A stretch of DNA of 64,000 bases from DATHTK01 sp035463295 (GTDB lineage: Bacteria; Actinomycetota; Rubrobacteria; Rubrobacterales; Rubrobacteraceae), in the NCBI GenBank assembly GCA_035463295.1, contig DATHTK010000028.1:62001-126000 (forward strand). The letters are read 5' to 3'. Shown in pieces: positions 42,565-51,921 of the stretch (its first letter is position 1; every line of letters starts with the position of its first letter). The position numbers were made by a program, and so were the translations under genes. The notes below the pieces were generated by a model, which worked only from the letters and a program-made list of their open reading frames with translations, was not told the DNA's origin and searched no databases.

Positions 42565-43248
42565 GTGACCACTAGAGAGCGTCGGCAGAGTACGCCGTGG
42601 CCGAGCGAGGTCCCGGACGGGGACCCCGAGGTAGAACCGGGGCTGGGGAGCTGGATCCGGCGCAACCCCTGGCTTCTCACGAGACTCTTCATGGTGCTCG
42701 TCTTCTCCTTCGGAGCGTCGACCACGGCGGTTAACTTCTCCTACGGCATGGAGGTAAACCCCATCCAGCTCTCGGCCGAGGAGATAAATGAGGGCCGGCT
42801 GCCGCCCGGAGCCCAGCTTCAGGACTACGTCGAGATAAGCGGCACCCCGGATTACGGCGACGACACCCGCCTGATCGGTACCGAGGAGTCGCAGATCGGC
42901 TTCGCCCATCGATACAGCGTCAACTACTTCTACTTCGGCCTCGAGGAGACAGGCGACAACCTCCTCATACAGACCGTTCAAAAGCCGCCGGACGTCACCG
43001 AGGACGGCGAGCAGGTCTGGCGCGGCCAGCTCTCGAACGTAAACACTGTTATCTTCCACGAGACCACCCAGGAAGGGCTAGAGCGCGCAGGGCTCACCAC
43101 CCGGAGTGAGGTCCCGATCATAGAGACCGGGGAGACCCCGGACTATCACCGTCAGATCTTTCCAGCCTACTCGGCCATAATCCTGCTCTGGCTCGCCTCC
43201 CTCGGCTGGCTGGTCTGGAAGAAGAACAAACCCTTCGCCGGAATCTAG
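42565..43248 (+). CDS. Hypothetical membrane-anchored protein upstream of an ABC exporter
   Basis: A 227-residue protein: Arg-rich N-terminus, a helix near residues 36-56 (LLTRLFMVLVFSFGASTTAV), an extracytoplasmic region of about 120 residues, and a C-terminal helix (AIILLWLASLGWLVWKKNKP). GTG 42565 is chosen because TAGAAT (42552-42557) lies 7 nt upstream, a leaderless arrangement; ATG 42556 overlaps the -10. I do not recognise the domain. The ABC ATPase and permease follow in the same direction, 90 nt on. Confidence 0.6.
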   Translation: MTTRERRQSTPWPSEVPDGDPEVEPGLGSWIRRNPWLLTRLFMVLVFSFGASTTAVNFSYGMEVNPIQLSAEEINEGRLPPGAQLQDYVEISGTPDYGDDTRLIGTEESQIGFAHRYSVNYFYFGLEETGDNLLIQTVQKPPDVTEDGEQVWRGQLSNVNTVIFHETTQEGLERAGLTTRSEVPIIETGETPDYHRQIFPAYSAIILLWLASLGWLVWKKNKPFAGI

Positions 43249-43338
43249 GCCCTGGTAGCGGTGGCTCTCGTGCCATGGTCGGGATTGGGAAAACCGACGA
43301 GTTTACGTATGAGTGCAAGCTTCATCTTCGAAGGGTAG

Positions 43339-44418
43339 GTGTCCGTGCAGAGTCCAGGCAGGGTAGGAAAAGGTCTCCTCTATCGTAGTGCGGCGAACGC
43401 CCGTGAGGCTTCGCCCGGAGGACCGAGGTCGTCCGCCCCGCCGGTGATCTTTACCCGAGGCCTGACCAAGTCCTACCGGCGGGTCCAGGCGCTCAAGCCG
43501 CTGGACCTCACGGTGCCCAAGAACTCCATATTCGGCTTTCTCGGGCCGAACGGAGCGGGCAAGACCACCGCGATCAAGCTTCTGCTCGGGCTCGCCAGGC
43601 CTACCTCGGGCACGGGAACGGTCTTCGGGAAAGATATCGTCGCCGAGAGCGTCGAGATCCGCAGCCGGGTCGGCTACCTCGCCCAGGAGCCTCGCTTCTA
43701 CGGCTTCATGACTGCGAGGGAGACCCTGCGCTTTGCGGCGCACTTCTTTTACTCCGGCCCTGAGAAGGCTATTGAAAGGCGGATCGAGGAGTCGCTCGCG
43801 CTCGTCGGCCTCGAGGAGAAGGCGGAGAGGAAGGTGAAGGGTTTCTCCGGGGGCGAGCGCCAGCGACTCGGGCTCGCGCAGGCGCAGATAAATGACCCGG
43901 AGCTCCTGATCCTGGACGAGCCCGCCGCCTCGCTGGACCCGATGGGCCGCCGGGACGTGCTCACCATCATGGAGAGCTTAAGGGAACGGGCGACCATCTT
44001 CTACTCCACCCACATCCTCTCGGACGTCCAGCGCGTTTCGGACGCCGTGGCGATCCTCAAGGATGGGGAACTGCTCGCCCACACTCGCACTGAGGAGCTC
44101 CTTACCAGCCGGACTACCGGCACTGCGGTCTACGAACTGCTCCTGAAAGCTTCCGGCAAGGAGGCCGCACTGGCACTCGCAAAGGCTCGTTCGCGGGTCC
44201 GTGGCTTGCCATGGGTGTCCTCGCTGGAGGAAGACTCCGAGGCTGGCGAGATCCGGTGGCTCGTAGGAGTGACCGACGAGGCGGCGGCCCAGGAAGAGTT
44301 GCTACGACTGGTGCTGGGCTACCAGTGCGTGCGAGTAGTGAGCTTCGGGCAACGGAGGTACAGTTTGGAGGAGGCTTTCTTCGGGCTGGTGGAAGAAGAC
44401 GAAGTCGATGGCGACTAG
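43339..44418 (+). CDS. ABC-2-type exporter ATPase
   Basis: A 359-residue ATPase. After a 40-residue Arg/Ser-rich lead comes the domain: Walker A GPNGAGKTTAIK, signature FSGGERQRLGLAQA, Walker B LLILDEPAASLD, H-loop FYSTHILSD. The C-terminal 130 residues are the extra domain often found in CcmA/NatA-like proteins. GTG 43339 follows AAGGG closely; GTG 43345 is also possible. It overlaps the permease gene by 11 nt. Confidence 0.88.
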   Translation: MSVQSPGRVGKGLLYRSAANAREASPGGPRSSAPPVIFTRGLTKSYRRVQALKPLDLTVPKNSIFGFLGPNGAGKTTAIKLLLGLARPTSGTGTVFGKDIVAESVEIRSRVGYLAQEPRFYGFMTARETLRFAAHFFYSGPEKAIERRIEESLALVGLEEKAERKVKGFSGGERQRLGLAQAQINDPELLILDEPAASLDPMGRRDVLTIMESLRERATIFYSTHILSDVQRVSDAVAILKDGELLAHTRTEELLTSRTTGTAVYELLLKASGKEAALALAKARSRVRGLPWVSSLEEDSEAGEIRWLVGVTDEAAAQEELLRLVLGYQCVRVVSFGQRRYSLEEAFFGLVEEDEVDGD

Positions 44419-45271
44419 GGGCTCGTCGCAAGCCGGAACCCCCGCTGGAGCCGCCGCGGATCAGAACGCGTCCGAAGAGACGGTGCAGCAGCTCGTGCCA
44501 CGCCCGTCGGGGGGATCACTAGGCGGTTTCAAGAACCTCGCGCGCAAAGAGAACAAGGACTGGGCCTCGGACTTCTTGTGGCTGGTGCACGGCGTGATCT
44601 GGCTCGTCCTCGTCGCCGGAACGCCGCTGGTAGTCTCCTTCATACGAACCCGCATCTCCCCCGACGTGACTTCCGAGGACGTGAACGACACGGCGGCGCT
44701 CCTGTTCTTCGTGATGGCGAGCGTCGCGGCGGTGATCGGCGTGGTTGTCAGGTCGCAGGGTGCCATCGTGGGCGAGAAGCAGCTCGGTACCGCCGCCTGG
44801 GTCCTCTCCAAGCCCGCCTCGCGCCGGGCGTTCGTGCTGGCCAAGCTCGCGGTACACACCCGCTGGCTCGTGCTGTTGACGGTCTTGCTGCCGGCTGTGG
44901 TGCTCTACTTCTCGTTGCCGAGCATCTCGGGCAGGCCCCTGCCGTTGCTGCCTTTCCTGGGCGGCGTGGGGATGATGATGATAGCTCTCGTCTTCTACCT
45001 CGCAATGTCGCTGCTGCTGGGCGCGATCTTCGAGAGCCGGGGGCCGGTGGCGGGGAGCGTGTTCGGCTTCCTGGCCGGCGGTTTACTGCTCTCCAACTAC
45101 GCCGGATGGCTCACGGCGATCTTCCCCTGGCTCTTTTTCGAGAACGCCTACTACCTGGTCGAGCGGGGCTGGATGCCGGCGACTGGCGTGAGCTCGGTCA
45201 TCGCCACCGCCGTCTGGTCGGCCGTGTTCGTCGTACTGGCCTTGTGGCGGTTCGAGCGCGCGGAGGTGTGA
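44408..45271 (+). CDS. ABC-2-type permease
   Basis: A 287-residue protein: soluble N-terminus of about 55 residues, then about six helices (WLVHGVIWLVLVAGTPLVVS, ALLFFVMASVAAVIGVVV, LVLLTVLLPAVVLYFSLP and others). The motif VGEKQLGTAAWVLSKPASRR between helices 2 and 3 is typical of ABC-2 exporters. It forms the channel with the preceding ATPase; ATG overlaps its end. Substrate unknown. Confidence 0.85.
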   Translation: MATRGSSQAGTPAGAAADQNASEETVQQLVPRPSGGSLGGFKNLARKENKDWASDFLWLVHGVIWLVLVAGTPLVVSFIRTRISPDVTSEDVNDTAALLFFVMASVAAVIGVVVRSQGAIVGEKQLGTAAWVLSKPASRRAFVLAKLAVHTRWLVLLTVLLPAVVLYFSLPSISGRPLPLLPFLGGVGMMMIALVFYLAMSLLLGAIFESRGPVAGSVFGFLAGGLLLSNYAGWLTAIFPWLFFENAYYLVERGWMPATGVSSVIATAVWSAVFVVLALWRFERAEV

Positions 45272-45287
45272 GCGGGGCGCACCTTTT
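45264..45287 (+). terminator. Rho-independent terminator of the ABC exporter genes
   Basis: AGGTGTG (45264-45270) and CGCACCT (45278-45284) pair over 7 bp (one G-U) with a 7-nt loop, followed by TTT to 45287. It overlaps the stop codon of the permease. It is the best intrinsic terminator seen in the window. Confidence 0.55.
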
Positions 45288-45461
45288 CGTCGGAAGGCCG
45301 TGCTCTCTTCCACTATCCGCCGGAGGCTAGGGACCCACCGACTACGGCGCCGATCTTGAGTCTCCGTCACGACGACCTCGGTGCGCTGAAAAACCCGCGC
45401 ACCTTAACGTGGGCCGCCGGATATTGGAAGAGGAGCCTGCCGCTCGGTGGTTGGCGCGGAA

Positions 45462-46799
45462 TCAGGACTCGTCTTCCGGTTCGCCGGGGGAGGTTTCCTC
45501 CCGCGCGGGAACGACCCGTACGCGGGAGATCGCCAGCCCCTCGACGTGTGTGACCTCGAGCCGGGTCCCGTTCAACTCAACGACGTCGCCCTCTTTCGGG
45601 GGACGGCCGAGCTCTTGTATCACGAGGCCCGCCAGGGTATCGAACTCCCCCGAGGCGAGGCTCGTCCCGTAGCGCTCGTTGATCTCTTCCAGCAGCACCT
45701 GGCCGTGGGCCAGCACGCTCCCGTCGTCGAGCGTCCGCAGCTCCGGTTCCTCGCTGCGGTCGAACTCGTCTCGGATCTCGCCGACGACCTCCTCGATCAG
45801 GTCCTCCATCGTGACGATGCCCGCGGTGCCGCCGTGCTCGTCGAATATGACGGACACGTAGCTGCGCCGCTCGCCCATGGTCCGCCACAGCTCTCGGATG
45901 GGCATGGACTCCGGCACGACGGGCACCTCGCGCAGGATCTCCCGTAGGTCGCCCTCGGGGTTCTCGCGGGCAAAGAGGTAGAGGTCGCGCAGGTGCACGA
46001 TGCCGACGACGTTGTCGATGCCGCCGTCGTAGATGGGGAACCGGGTGTGCGGCGAGCCCGCGAGCCTCGCGAGGAGCTCGCCTGGCGGGGTGCCGAGCGG
46101 CGCGGCGACCAGCCGGTTGCGCGGGACCATCACCTGGCGCGCCACCCGCTCCTCCAGGTGCAGCACGTTCTCCAGCATCTCGCGTTCTCCGGCGTCGATC
46201 AGTCCTCCTTGGGCGCTCTCCCGGAAGAGCATCTCCAGCTCGTCCGGCGAGTGGACGTGGCCGTGCTCCGGCTCAGTCCGCAGCCCCGCAATGCGCATCA
46301 GGAAGAGCCCCGAGCCGTTCAGGACCGCGATGAACGGGCGCAACACGACGAGCGACCAGCGCATCGGCAGCATGGTGGCGAGAGCTATGCGCTCCGGGTA
46401 GCGGATGGCGACGGACTTCGGCAGGAGCTCGCCCAGCACCACTTGCCCGAAGGTCAGCCCCAGAAGGAGGCCGGTGGCGGCTACGGAGGCGGCCGTCCCT
46501 TCCGCCAAGCCCAGGGCCACCAGGAGCGGGCTCACGATGGGCGTGAGCTGTGCTTGGCCGTAGAAGCCGACCATGATGCTGGAGAGCGTAATTCCGATCT
46601 GGCACGCTGCTATGTAGCGGTCGAGCTGGCCGCGGTCTTCAAGGATCGGGAGCAGCTGGCGGGCCAGACGGTCGCCCCCTTCGGCCCGCTCCCGAACACG
46701 GGTGCGGCGCGCCCCGACCGCGGCGAACTCCGCCGCGACATACAGGGCGTTGACGGAGATCAGGAAAACGATCACCGCGAATATCGGGAGGGCTGCCAC
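45462..46799 (-). CDS. CNNM/CorC (HlyC) family transporter-associated protein
   Basis: A 445-residue protein: DUF21/CNNM membrane domain (about 1-190, with LISVNALYVAAEFAAVGARR and a SVAIRYPERIALATM stretch), two CBS domains (about 205-330, RQVMVPRNRLVAA and VIFDEHGGTAGIVTMEDL) and a CorC-HlyC C-terminal domain (about 350-430). Family members act in Mg2+/Co2+ homeostasis. AAGGAG precedes GTG 46799 by 6 nt. A decayed piece of a similar C-terminal half lies at 51922-52402. Confidence 0.9.
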   Translation of the reverse strand: MAALPIFAVIVFLISVNALYVAAEFAAVGARRTRVRERAEGGDRLARQLLPILEDRGQLDRYIAACQIGITLSSIMVGFYGQAQLTPIVSPLLVALGLAEGTAASVAATGLLLGLTFGQVVLGELLPKSVAIRYPERIALATMLPMRWSLVVLRPFIAVLNGSGLFLMRIAGLRTEPEHGHVHSPDELEMLFRESAQGGLIDAGEREMLENVLHLEERVARQVMVPRNRLVAAPLGTPPGELLARLAGSPHTRFPIYDGGIDNVVGIVHLRDLYLFARENPEGDLREILREVPVVPESMPIRELWRTMGERRSYVSVIFDEHGGTAGIVTMEDLIEEVVGEIRDEFDRSEEPELRTLDDGSVLAHGQVLLEEINERYGTSLASGEFDTLAGLVIQELGRPPKEGDVVELNGTRLEVTHVEGLAISRVRVVPAREETSPGEPEDES

Positions 46800-47369
46800 C
46801 TAGGCTCCTTGTGTCTCGTGCATAAGTTGAGGATAGCGGCGCTGTCGAGGTCGGGGTGGCCGTACCGCCCCTTCTTGTGCCGCCTCGCTCGTTGTCCGCC
46901 CGTCACGTTCTTCCTCCGCGCTCCCGCTGACCTCTACCTGTCCCTCCGCCCCCGGCGAAACTCCTTCACAAGTGATGAGTTCCGCCCCACCTATGTTCGG
47001 GATCATGTGACCTCCTTGCCGAAACGGACCCTTCTCTCGGCGATCGCAATACTCGATACTTTCCCAACCGCGGCGTTCTTGGTAGTATCGTTTGGGATCC
47101 TCCCAGCAGAATCGCCTCTCGTTTGCTTTCGCCCAGTATTTCGCCACTCGTTAGGAAAGCGGTAAGAGATCGGCAATAACCGCGTTAGGAAGGTTTCCGG
47201 ATGGTACGGGAGCCGACGGTCCGTCGGGGGTGCCGGATGGTCACGTTCTCCGCGCGCTAGATAAGAATCGACGATCGATGCTCGGACGTCTCGCTGGACC
47301 TCGAGAAATGCGGTCACGCTCCTGAATCAGACGATCCTCGAGACCGTCCCCGGCAACGACTACATGGTC
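46800..47369. other. Intergenic, no supported gene
   Basis: 570 bp between the CNNM/CorC start and the end of the sensor kinase gene. A minus-strand frame at 46800-47147 begins MAKYWAKANERRFCWEDPKR and is fairly hydrophilic and Cys-bearing, but has no ribosome site or known domain, and degrades to Glu/Arg-rich sequence. Plus-strand bases 47301-47369 encode an uninterrupted NQTILETVPGNDYMVSVNG piece that might be a relic; I could not identify it. Confidence 0.45.
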
Positions 47370-48773
47370 TCAGTGAACGGGTCCGTTTTCGGGGATTCGC
47401 AGTGCAAAGGTGGAGCCCTTGCGGGGCTTGCTCTCCGCGTCGATCTCACCACCGTGGGCCCTGGCTACCTGCCGAGCTATGCTGAGGCCCAGCCCCGCGC
47501 CGCTCTCAGAGCTCGCGGGGTCAGCCCGGTAGAAGCGCTCGAACACGCTCGGCAGATCCTCGGCCGCAATCCCCACCCCCGTGTCCGAGACCTCGAGCCG
47601 AGCCCACCCGTCCTCGCACCTCACCCTTACCACAACCACGCCGCCTTCCGGCGTGTACTTGACTGCGTTGTCCAAGAGGATGTCCGCCGCGCCCCGGATC
47701 TGGACCGCGTCGAAAGAGACCTCGACCGGTTTTCTCGGCGGCACGTACTCAATCACCACTTTGTCCCCCGCCGCCGCGCGCGCGGCTTCCACGGCCTCGG
47801 CGGTCAGCGCGCCCAGGTCTGCGGACGCGAATCGTAATGACGCGCCTTCGTCGTCGCCTCGGGCCAGAAGAAGGAGGTCTTCCACTAGCCCCCTCATGCG
47901 CTCCGACTCCGCAAGGATTCTGGAGACGCCCTTATCTGCGGTCTTCGGGTCCGCCATCCCCCAGTCCCTGAGCATCCGAGCGTACCCGATGATGTTGGTG
48001 AGAGGGGTCTTGAGCTCGTGGCTGGCATCCGCCGCGAAGCGCCGCTGGCGGGCGAGTGCCTCCTCCCTCCCCGCGAACGCGACTTCGAGACGCGATAGCA
48101 GATCGTTGATCGTGGTCGTCAGGCGCCCTATCTCGTCGCCGGTATGGGCCACAGGGAGTCGCGTAGACAGGTCGCCAGCCCCGATCCGGCGCGCCGAGCG
48201 CACGACGGCCTCCACTGGAGCGAGGGCGGTCCGGGCGAGAAAGTACGCGCCGCCCACCGAGAGAACCAGGGCGCCGAGAATAGCGGCGGCCAAGAGGATG
48301 GCCGATGCCTCCAGGGGCCCCGCAACCGACTCGTAGGAGCGTCCCGCCTCCACCACACGCGCCTCACCCTCCGGCGGGTTCACGGGCACGGCGTAGACGT
48401 AGTCGGGCGCCTCCGGCGAGTAGTCCGCCTCGCCGCCGACTGGCCTCCCGGTCTCGACGGCCCGCTCCCACAGGGAGTCCTCTATCTCCCCTTCCGGGAG
48501 CGATCTTAGCCACGACGGGTCCAGGATCTCGCCGCGCCCATTGCGCACGACGACGAACTCGTCGCCGAGCGAGAGACGCTCGGCCTCACTGCCGGGGAGC
48601 TCTCCCACGGACTCGACGGTCTGGGCTGCGGAGTGCGCCCTGCCCCGGACGCTCTCTTCAACCTCGTAGAATGCCGCCTCGCGCAGGAGCAGGAGCAAGC
48701 CGATGCCCAGCACCACCAGGATGAAGCCGATCGACAGCGCATTGTAGACTGTAAGTCGCCACCGGATAGGCAA
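47370..48773 (-). CDS. Two-component sensor histidine kinase (HAMP type)
   Basis: A 467-residue membrane kinase: TM1 (FILVVLGIGLLLLLREAAFY), an extracytoplasmic sensor of about 120 residues, TM2 (SAILLAAAILGALVLSVGGA), HAMP (about 180-235), HisKA with SHELKTPLTNIIGYARML, and HATPase with DNAVKYTPEGG and SGAGLGLSIARQVARAHGG. The phospho-acceptor His is intact. It is downstream of, and paired with, the response regulator, 17 nt away. Signal unknown. Confidence 0.92.
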   Translation of the reverse strand: MPIRWRLTVYNALSIGFILVVLGIGLLLLLREAAFYEVEESVRGRAHSAAQTVESVGELPGSEAERLSLGDEFVVVRNGRGEILDPSWLRSLPEGEIEDSLWERAVETGRPVGGEADYSPEAPDYVYAVPVNPPEGEARVVEAGRSYESVAGPLEASAILLAAAILGALVLSVGGAYFLARTALAPVEAVVRSARRIGAGDLSTRLPVAHTGDEIGRLTTTINDLLSRLEVAFAGREEALARQRRFAADASHELKTPLTNIIGYARMLRDWGMADPKTADKGVSRILAESERMRGLVEDLLLLARGDDEGASLRFASADLGALTAEAVEAARAAAGDKVVIEYVPPRKPVEVSFDAVQIRGAADILLDNAVKYTPEGGVVVVRVRCEDGWARLEVSDTGVGIAAEDLPSVFERFYRADPASSESGAGLGLSIARQVARAHGGEIDAESKPRKGSTFALRIPENGPVH

Positions 48774-48790
48774 GACCTCTTAGCTCCTCC

Positions 48791-49471
48791 TCAGTGCTGC
48801 CTTAGGGCGTAGCCGACTCCCCGCACGGTCTGGATGAGACGTCCCTCCCCAGGATTTTCGAGTTTCCTGCGCAGGTACCCGACGTAGACGTCCACCACTT
48901 TGGTCTCGATGCCGACCTCCTGCCCCCAAACCCGCGAGAGCAAGAGGTCTCTGGTGAGCACCCGGCGGGGGTTGCGCGCCATGAACTCCAGGAGCTCGTA
49001 CTCGCGGGCGGTCAGTTCCTCCACCGCGCGCCCTTCACGCCTGACCGCCCGCGTCGCCGTGTCAACCTCAAGATCCCCCACCCGCAGGACCTCTTCCCCC
49101 TCGGAGCGTCTTAAGAGGGCTCGCAACCTCGCCAGGAGCTCTCCCGTGTCGAAGGGCTTCGAGAGGTAGTCGTCAGCGCCGGCGTCGAGGCTGTGGATCT
49201 TGTCGGCCACAGAGTCGCGGGCAGTGAGCATTATCACCGGTACCTGGCTGCCCCCTTGCCTAAGGTTTCTCAGGAGGGCCACGCCGTCCATGCCGGGCAG
49301 CATGATGTCGAGGATGACGAGCGACGGCTCGAACTCCCTGGCGGCTTCGAGACCGGAGGTCCCGTCGTAGGCGCGGCGCACCTTCATGCCACGGTGTTCT
49401 AGCTCGAGCTCGACGAGCTCGGCAATGAAGCGGTCATCTTCCACTATAAGGACGCGTGTTCCAGGCTTCAT
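48791..49471 (-). CDS. OmpR/PhoB-family response regulator
   Basis: A 226-residue regulator: receiver domain (phospho-acceptor Asp in LVILDIMLPGMDGVALL, conserved Lys in DDYLSKPFD) and C-terminal winged helix (TAREYELLEFMARNPRRVLT, then VVDVYVGYLRRKLENPG). GGAGGTGAG lies directly before the ATG, and TAGAAT (49496-49501) is the -10. The kinase follows in the same operon. Target genes unknown. Confidence 0.93.
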   Translation of the reverse strand: MKPGTRVLIVEDDRFIAELVELELEHRGMKVRRAYDGTSGLEAAREFEPSLVILDIMLPGMDGVALLRNLRQGGSQVPVIMLTARDSVADKIHSLDAGADDYLSKPFDTGELLARLRALLRRSEGEEVLRVGDLEVDTATRAVRREGRAVEELTAREYELLEFMARNPRRVLTRDLLLSRVWGQEVGIETKVVDVYVGYLRRKLENPGEGRLIQTVRGVGYALRQH

Positions 49472-49495
49472 CTCACCTCCAAGCCTCTCCCCAAT

Positions 49496-49501
49496 ATTCT
49501 A
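49496..49501 (-). promoter_or_regulatory. -10 element of the two-component operon
   Basis: TAGAAT on the minus strand, 24 nt ahead of ATG 49471, giving a short leader that carries the strong GGAGGTGAG site. The -35 is weak. Confidence 0.5.
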
Positions 49502-49558
49502 ACTTGCGAGAATTGCGTCGAGAGGTAACCCGCCGGAAACGCCGCTGATCCGCCCTCG

Positions 49559-50096
49559 CTACCCACGGGTATCAGACTGGCCGCCTGCAGGCAACAGCTC
49601 ATACAGCGGGCCTTTGACGTGGACCGGCCTGAACCCAGCCTCGCGGAACGGTTGCGCGTCCAGGCCGTCGTGGGCGAGGACGTAGAGCGGTGCGCCGTCG
49701 CGCGAGATCTTTCTGGCGGCGGTCGCCCCGTAGCGTCGTGGGTGCCGTAGCGGCGGCGCATGGCCCGGATACTCAGGTCTTCAGGCCAAACGACATCGTT
49801 GTAGCGACCGTTCTCGTAGCCCTGGAACGGGTCCACTATAGTAAGGTTCTGGTGTCGCTCCTCGACGAGGAGCATGTACCACAGGCTGCTCCGCAGGTGC
49901 AAGACCGTCGCTTGTGTCGCCGCGTGCTCGGCGACAATGTCGTTGAGCATACCTGCATCTGGAGCATGGCCACGTCGGCGAAGTCCGGCAACTCCTAAGG
50001 GACCACCGTCGGGGCCAGCGTGCGGAGATACAACACGACTGCGCCGACGCCCGTCCCGGCGAGCACCGTCCTCGCCTTTCGCGCCAGCTCCCCCAC
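49559..50096 (-). pseudogene. DUF2723-like membrane glycosyltransferase relic (ends retained, centre deleted)
   Basis: GTG 50096 opens VGELARKARTVLAGTGVGAV and VLYLRTLAPTVVP, a stop, then ELPDFADVAMLQMQV: the typical DUF2723/O-mannosyltransferase-like first helix and loop. From about 49950 it jumps to a C-terminal segment (HLRSSLWYMLLVEERHQNLT, VDPFQGYENGRYNDVVWPED), which shifts frame near 49735 and ends RPVHVKGPLYELLPAGG at 49559. Intact relatives are several hundred residues longer. So the gene has an in-frame stop, a large internal deletion and a frameshift. Confidence 0.62.
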
Positions 50097-50675
50097 CTAC
50101 CCGCCCGCGGGGCGAGGCTCCTCCGGCTGCGGATCAGGTAATATAGCCCTGCTCCTGCTGCTCCGACGACCAACGCCGCGACCACCATGTCCGAGTAGGA
50201 CCTCGCTCACGAGCTCCCAGTTGGCCCCGGGCGCCCACCCGCACCCGATAAGCAGCGCGTTCCACGTGGCCGACCCTGTGGTGGTGAGCACCGTGAAGCG
50301 CAACGCCGGCATCCTCGCCATCCCGGCCGGGATCGAGACGCCACTGCGGACCAGCGGGACCATTCGCGCCCACAAAACCATCGCGCCGCCGTACTCCGCG
50401 AACCAGCGCTCCGCCCGGTCTAGCCGTTCTCCGTCTACACGCAGCCACGAACCGTAGTGCAGCACGAGCGGCCTCCCACCGTAACGGCCCATAGCGTAGA
50501 GTGTCAGCGCCCCGAGCAGGGATCCCAGCGTGGAGGCAGCCTCACGAAGCTGAACGTCTCCTGACCGACAAGGAAGCCCGCCAGGGGCAAGATCGCCTCC
50601 GATGGGATAGGTGGGAAGAGGAGCTCGGCGATAAGCACGAGCACCTCTTCCCAGGTACCCCAGGGCCTCCAGCAT
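50097..50675 (-). pseudogene. DedA-family membrane protein with several frameshifts
   Basis: Pieces in three frames read in order as one DedA protein: MLEALGYLG (50675), ELLFPPIPSEAILPLAGFLV and GQETFSFV (second frame), AASTLGSLLGALTLYAMGR, then LVLWARMVPLVRSGVSIPAG with the family Arg-Gly motif (first frame), and MVVAALVVGAAGAGLYYLIR (third frame). At least three indels are needed. TAG 50097 may be the original stop, directly before the DUF2723-like relic. Confidence 0.72.
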
Positions 50676-50847
50676 GTCGAAGACCCAACCACTAATCCGA
50701 GCGCACCTCCCGAGTACGGAATGAAAACAAGAACCCCGGTGCCCGGAGCTCTTGAGGGAAAGGCCACTGTTCGCCTACCGGAGCGGGAGCTCACTCGCTT
50801 CGTGACGACGACTCGCTCCGTGACGCTCCCGGGTGAATTCACGATCA

Positions 50848-50853
50848 TATAGT
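50848..50853 (+). promoter_or_regulatory. -10 element ahead of the structured leader
   Basis: TATAGT, plus strand. A start near 50860 would place the structured element (50873-50948) in the first 90 nt of the transcript and leave a leader of about 195 nt before GTG 51056. The -35 is weak. Confidence 0.4.
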
Positions 50854-50872
50854 CTCACTCTATTTCGCAAGT

Positions 50873-50948
50873 GGACGGTAAGAGAGTTCGGGATTCTCCT
50901 CATCTCTTGCGTTGAACGGATCCTTATCCGTTCCGCCCCTTACCGTCC
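50873..50948 (+). ncRNA. Structured 5' leader, possible cis-regulatory RNA
   Basis: GGACGGTAAG (50873-50882) pairs perfectly with CTTACCGTCC (50939-50948) as an outer 10-bp stem. Inside, GAACGGA (50914-50920) pairs with TCCGTTC (50927-50933) around TCCTTA, and the remaining 31 nt (50883-50913) can form a further weak stem, giving a possible three-way junction. A GTCCTG/CAGGAC hairpin and a GGCCC/GGGCC hairpin follow downstream. It matches no riboswitch I know. A mobile inverted-repeat element is the alternative. Confidence 0.4.
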
Positions 50949-51055
50949 TCTTACCTACGAAGGGCAACATTGGTGCGCAGTCGGGTCCTGTACCCCAGGA
51001 CGGCCCGGACGGGCCTGGTGGGTCGCGATGCGGAGGAGACGAAAAGGAGGCAAGC

Positions 51056-51739
51056 GTGTTCGGCTACATACTCGTGATGATTCTGGGCGCCGCCATTTCG
51101 GGGATCGCAGCCCTCTGGGTGCGGAGGTCGTACTCGAAGTACTCTAGACGGGCGAGCACCAGCGGCCTAACGGGGGCGCAGACGGCGCGCATGATCCTGG
51201 ACCGGAACGGCCTAGAGAGCGTGCGCGTCGAGCCGGTCGCGGGCCAGCTGACCGATCACTACGACCCGCGCAGCAAGGTGGTAAGGCTCTCCGAAGGCAA
51301 CTTTGGGAGAAACTCGGTCGCCGCGGTCAGCGTCGCGGCCCACGAGTGCGGGCACGCGATCCAGGACGCCACGGGCTACGTGGCGATGAAGCTCAGGGCC
51401 GGGCTCTTCCCGGTCGTCAATATCAGCAGCCAGATTTGGATGCCCCTGTTTATCGGGGCGATCTTCATGGGCGTGGGTACAGCCACAGGCCAGTTTCTCA
51501 TCCAACTCGCCGCGGTCCTATTCCTGGGAGTGTTAGCGTTCCACGTAGTGACGCTCCCAGTGGAGGTCAACGCCTCCACCCGCGCCTACGGTCTTCTGAC
51601 CCGCTACGGACTCCTTTCGCCCGCGGAGGCCGGCGGCACGAAGCACGTCCTGACGGCGGCGGCGTTCACCTATATTGCAGCGGCCCTCACTGCCCTGCTC
51701 ACCTTCGTGTACCTGCTCTTCGTCAGCCAGAACGAGTAG
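51056..51739 (+). CDS. YugP-type neutral zinc metallopeptidase, membrane-bound
   Basis: A 227-residue protein of the YugP family: N-terminal helix (ILVMILGAAISGIAALWV), AAHECGHAIQDATGY with the HExxH-type zinc motif, then helices PLFIGAIFMGVGTATGQFL and LAAVLFLGVLAFHVV, and a C-terminal helix. AAAAGGAGG stands 5 nt before GTG 51056. A structured leader precedes it. Substrate unknown. Confidence 0.88.
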   Translation: MFGYILVMILGAAISGIAALWVRRSYSKYSRRASTSGLTGAQTARMILDRNGLESVRVEPVAGQLTDHYDPRSKVVRLSEGNFGRNSVAAVSVAAHECGHAIQDATGYVAMKLRAGLFPVVNISSQIWMPLFIGAIFMGVGTATGQFLIQLAAVLFLGVLAFHVVTLPVEVNASTRAYGLLTRYGLLSPAEAGGTKHVLTAAAFTYIAAALTALLTFVYLLFVSQNE

Positions 51740-51921
51740 TGACGATGGCAGCTGGCTCACAGCCCGGACCCGTCCGCGGGCAAACGGTAGAGGAGAGGCG
51801 ACGTCGCCCGATACGACCGCGCGCCCATAACGACGAGGTCCGGATCGGCGAACATCAGGTTCGGACGACCGAGAGTCGACACTCATACTACCCAGTCGCC
51901 TGCAACGACCTCGACTGCCTG

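Noticed and set aside
42208..43059. Minus-strand frame of 283 codons
   Set aside because: Mirror of the coding strand of 42565-43248 and of noncoding sequence; no domain.
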